NCBI GenBank assembly: GCA_019348515.1
Contig: JAHWJF010000226.1
Span: forward strand, 1 to 6,153
Source of the DNA: Chloroflexota bacterium
GTDB lineage: Bacteria; Chloroflexota; Chloroflexia; Thermomicrobiales; UBA6265
Length of the DNA stretch: 6,153 bases
Reading direction: 5' to 3'
The notes under the pieces are model-generated. The model was not told the origin of the DNA and did not search any database. It saw only the letters and a list, made by a program, of their open reading frames with translations. Both the position numbers and the translations under genes were made by a program. Below are positions 4,681 to 6,153 of this stretch, piece after piece; positions within the stretch are counted from its first letter, which is position 1; every line of letters starts with the position of its first letter.

Positions 4681-5406
4681 TCAGGGGGGCAAGCACACTC
4701 CTGGTGGGTCGTCACCAAGACTGGTGGAGCAGATCTCGGCGCAGCAGTCCGCATCGACCTCACAGGCGTCTTCGGGTTGCCCGCAGGTGGCGTTGCGGCA
4801 CGTGCAGAACGAGACTCCAGGCACGAAAGGATCTTCTATGCACCCGCAGACCCCAGAGCAGCAATCCAAATTAACCGCGCAATTCGTATTGGCGGCCCGG
4901 CAGGGGGCTGGCCGGCACAAACCGACTTCACAGATGCCAGAGCAGCACTGGGATGGACTCGTACACCCGGTGCCGGCCGGCCGACAGGGGACCGGAGGGA
5001 CTGGTGGCGGCGGCGGCGGGGGCGGCGGGGGCGGCGGGGACGGTGGGACCAGTGGGACTACTGCCGCCGCTCCACAGCGACCGCTGTCACAGACGCCAGT
5101 GCAGCACTGCGAGGGATTGCTGCACTCGATGCCGTCCGGGCGGCAGGCGCATTTCTTCTTGCCTTTGGGAGTGACGACGTGATAGCGGTGGCAGCACTTC
5201 CGGCACGACTCGTCGTTCTTCTTGGTGCCGCAGCGCTGTCCAGGCGGGAGGCAATCCTCCGCCTGGATCTTCTTCCTGGCCCGGGTGTCGTCAGCCAGCC
5301 CTACCGCCGCCAGCACCGCCGCGCCGAATGATCCGCCGACGAGGGAGCGCCGTGAGAGTCCCTGTGACAATTGGCGGATCATGCCGTCAAACGTGCGCGG
5401 ATCCAC
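4681..5406 (-). CDS. Tat-exported cysteine-rich protein with tandem knottin-like motifs and polyproline linker
   Basis: The product has 241 residues, 32 of them Cys. A Tat signal is evident: LSRRSLVGGSFGAAVLAAVG (17-36). Four motifs share C-X6-C-X5-CC-X3-C: from C88, C141, C169 and C208. The first two close with X4-C exactly (C111, C164); the third is followed by C189, C201 and C203, and the fourth by C238 after 11 residues. A looser unit spans C52-C86. This spacing is that of inhibitor-cystine-knot peptides such as omega-conotoxins. A linker of twelve prolines (124-135) separates the second motif from the first. Cys-dense domains and Tat export suggest a folded, disulfide-rich protein outside the membrane; the function is unknown. 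The start is GTG (5406-5404), chosen because AGAGGG lies 4 nt upstream and it gives a complete Tat n-region; an internal ATG at codon 9 would shorten it. Confidence 0.8.
   Translation of the reverse strand: MDPRTFDGMIRQLSQGLSRRSLVGGSFGAAVLAAVGLADDTRARKKIQAEDCLPPGQRCGTKKNDESCRKCCHRYHVVTPKGKKKCACRPDGIECSNPSQCCTGVCDSGRCGAAAVVPLVPPSPPPPPPPPPPPPVPPVPCRPAGTGCTSPSQCCSGICEVGLCRPAPCRAANTNCAVNLDCCSGVCGCIEDPFVPGVSFCTCRNATCGQPEDACEVDADCCAEICSTSLGDDPPGVCLPP
5002..5037 (-). repeat. Proline-codon tract (12 consecutive CCN codons)
   Basis: On the plus strand this reads as near-uniform GGC/GGG triplets. On the coding strand it is twelve CCG, CCC or CCA codons. Mixed codons suggest selection on the amino acids rather than fresh slippage, though the CCG-rich core may still vary in length between strains. 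Such a run may slow translation unless EF-P assists. Confidence 0.7.
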
Positions 5407-5504
5407 GTCGCCCTCTCTACTCGTTGAACGTCAGGTTTCCGCGATGAATACGCCCAGGTGCGCCGCGGCCGCGACACCGGCTTTCTGATTTACGGGTGGA
5501 TCTC

Positions 5505-5549
5505 AGTATACATGGCACACCTGACGCAACGAGTCAGCATCGTGCCATG
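5505..5549 (-). promoter_or_regulatory. Candidate promoter -10 with adjacent operator-like dyad
   Basis: On the minus strand TATACT (5510-5505) is a five-of-six match to the -10 consensus, about 98 nt upstream of the cysteine-rich gene's GTG. Directly upstream of it lies a two-tier inverted repeat: CATGGCAC (5511-5518) with GTGCCATG (5542-5549), and inside it CTGAC (5521-5525) with GTCAG (5533-5537). No good -35 is found at 16-18 bp, and the dyad covers that position, so an activator or repressor site is plausible. Alternatively the dyad is a terminator for the upstream gene. Confidence 0.35.
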
Positions 5550-5615
5550 CTGGCAGAATATCGCGATTGTGGCGCGGAGGGGATGCTCCGGCTCCAACAG
5601 GGCAGGACCGCGCAT

Positions 5616-5630
5616 GGATTCCAGGAATCC
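5616..5630 (-). terminator. 15-bp palindrome 13 nt after the NTF2-like gene
   Basis: GGATTCC-A-GGAATCC is a perfect palindrome whose RNA can form a 6-bp stem with a 3-nt loop. It begins 13 nt past the stop codon. No T-tract follows on the minus strand. Its form and distance match the palindrome after the cysteine-rich gene. Confidence 0.4.
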
Positions 5631-5643
5631 CGGCGTCTCCTAA

Positions 5644-6153
5644 CTAGGAAGCCGGCGTCGCTGCCGCGACCGCCTCAACCGGGACCATCGTGAAGTCGAT
5701 CCAGTCGTCTACACGCCACATGCCATCTTCGTTGGCGAAGACGAACAGCAGCGTCTCTGGCCCCTCCGGTTGGCTCAATGGCTCGTCGATGACCACAAAC
5801 GCCGTGACCCGCTCATCCGACAGAACCAACACGTCCGTCACGGCTAAGAGGCGGACCAGCGCCTCGTCCGCTCGCGGCTCGGGAGTGCCCGCAAGGCGGG
5901 TGCGGGCAAACTCGCGGTTCTCCTCGGTGTTCGACAATTCCCAGTAGACGCGACGCACGCCATTTTCGGTCATCAGCGCCGCGGCCCGCGGGATATCACC
6001 GGCGTTGAAGCAGGCGATGATTCGCCGCGCCACCGCACGGATCTCGTTTGTAGTCTCCACGTCCGCGATCATGCCGAGGGGCGCCGAAATCTGAATGGCG
6101 GACGGCGCCGGTACGCCTTCGCCCTCGAGCTCCAGGAGGGTCGCAATCTCCTC
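5644..6153 (-). CDS. NTF2/SnoaL-like protein, 5' end beyond the window
   Basis: The frame is open from the right edge to a TAG at 5646-5644, giving 169 visible residues. The segment from about residue 35 (EIRAVARRIIACFNAGDIPR) followed by AALMTEN, then beta-rich stretches ending TLLFVFANEDGMWRVDDWID, fits the alpha-plus-beta cone of the NTF2/SnoaL-like superfamily, used for small-ligand binding or catalysis; the exact role cannot be told. There is an in-frame ATG at 6072, but no Shine-Dalgarno precedes it and the 27 codons upstream are open with similar GC-ending usage. The true start is therefore probably right of the window, perhaps with a signal peptide or another domain. A 142-residue protein starting at 6072 remains the alternative. 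The last residues (about 10, VEAVAAATPAS) look like a disordered tail. Confidence 0.7.
   Translation of the reverse strand, partial: EEIATLLELEGEGVPAPSAIQISAPLGMIADVETTNEIRAVARRIIACFNAGDIPRAAALMTENGVRRVYWELSNTEENREFARTRLAGTPEPRADEALVRLLAVTDVLVLSDERVTAFVVIDEPLSQPEGPETLLFVFANEDGMWRVDDWIDFTMVPVEAVAAATPAS

Larger units (their letters stand above)
5407..5643. other. Intergenic region between two minus-strand genes
   Basis: No gene is supported. Beyond a palindrome next to the upstream gene and a dyad with a candidate -10, both listed separately, it holds the ribosome-binding site of the cysteine-rich gene (AGAGGG on the minus strand, 5411-5416). The gap of 237 nt implies that the cysteine-rich gene has its own promoter. 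Confidence 0.5.

Noticed and set aside
5002..5037. GGC/GGG triplet run as a G-quadruplex or regulatory repeat
   Set aside because: It is fully explained as a polyproline linker within the cysteine-rich gene, and the G runs are mostly only two or three long.
3916..5331. 471-residue plus-strand frame spanning two minus-strand genes and their gap
   Set aside because: It has no domain or signal and runs across clear export signals and Cys motifs on the other strand. It is a GC-driven shadow.
1..6153. Defence island, toxin-antitoxin pair or mobile element
   Set aside because: The small acidic protein plus membrane frame invited a toxin-antidote reading, but no toxin motif, nuclease, integrase, transposase or attachment repeat is visible.

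Overview
This 6.15 kb window is GC-rich bacterial chromosomal DNA. The best guess is a Chloroflexota member of the Thermomicrobia type. This rests on the style of the Tat-exported cysteine-rich protein (its N-terminus and its C-C-CC-C-C repeats), on a small secreted protein of a kind I associate with that group, and on recalled intergenic repeats. That assignment is inference, not a database result. There is no rRNA, tRNA, CRISPR array, IS element or integrase in the window.

Layout. (1) 1-707: two small acidic proteins, the first perhaps cut by the left edge. They share a C-terminal motif and look like diverged tandem paralogues. The second runs by a stop-start overlap into a 21-codon ORF, which in turn overlaps a membrane-protein frame. 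(2) 705-1098: a coding-like frame for a polytopic membrane protein that has no sensible stop codon and looks frameshifted at its 3' end. (3) 1099-1326: intergenic DNA with two inverted repeats, one of them a 43-nt imperfect palindrome. (4) 1327-2877: a Tat-exported berberine-bridge-type FAD oxidase with both residues for bicovalent flavin attachment. (5) 2878-3001: the gap between convergent genes, with a GC-rich hairpin. (6) 3781-3002 (minus): a MerR-family regulator with a TipAS-type ligand domain. It is preceded by a textbook MerR promoter (19-bp spacer carrying a perfect dyad) and holds an internal ribosome-binding site and ATG exactly where the ligand domain starts. (7) 4424-3891 (minus): a small secreted protein. 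(8) 5406-4681 (minus): a Tat-exported protein with tandem knottin-like cysteine motifs and a 12-proline linker. (9) 6153-5644 (minus): an NTF2/SnoaL-like protein whose frame runs off the right edge.

The genes do not form one obvious pathway. The right half is a run of minus-strand genes with well-separated, probably individual transcription units, each gap holding inverted repeats. Three products (the FAD oxidase, the small secreted protein and the knottin-like protein) carry export signals, so the region is biased towards envelope or extracellular functions. The most notable items are the tandem conotoxin-like cystine-knot spacing in a bacterial Tat substrate, and the tipA-like nested start in the MerR gene.
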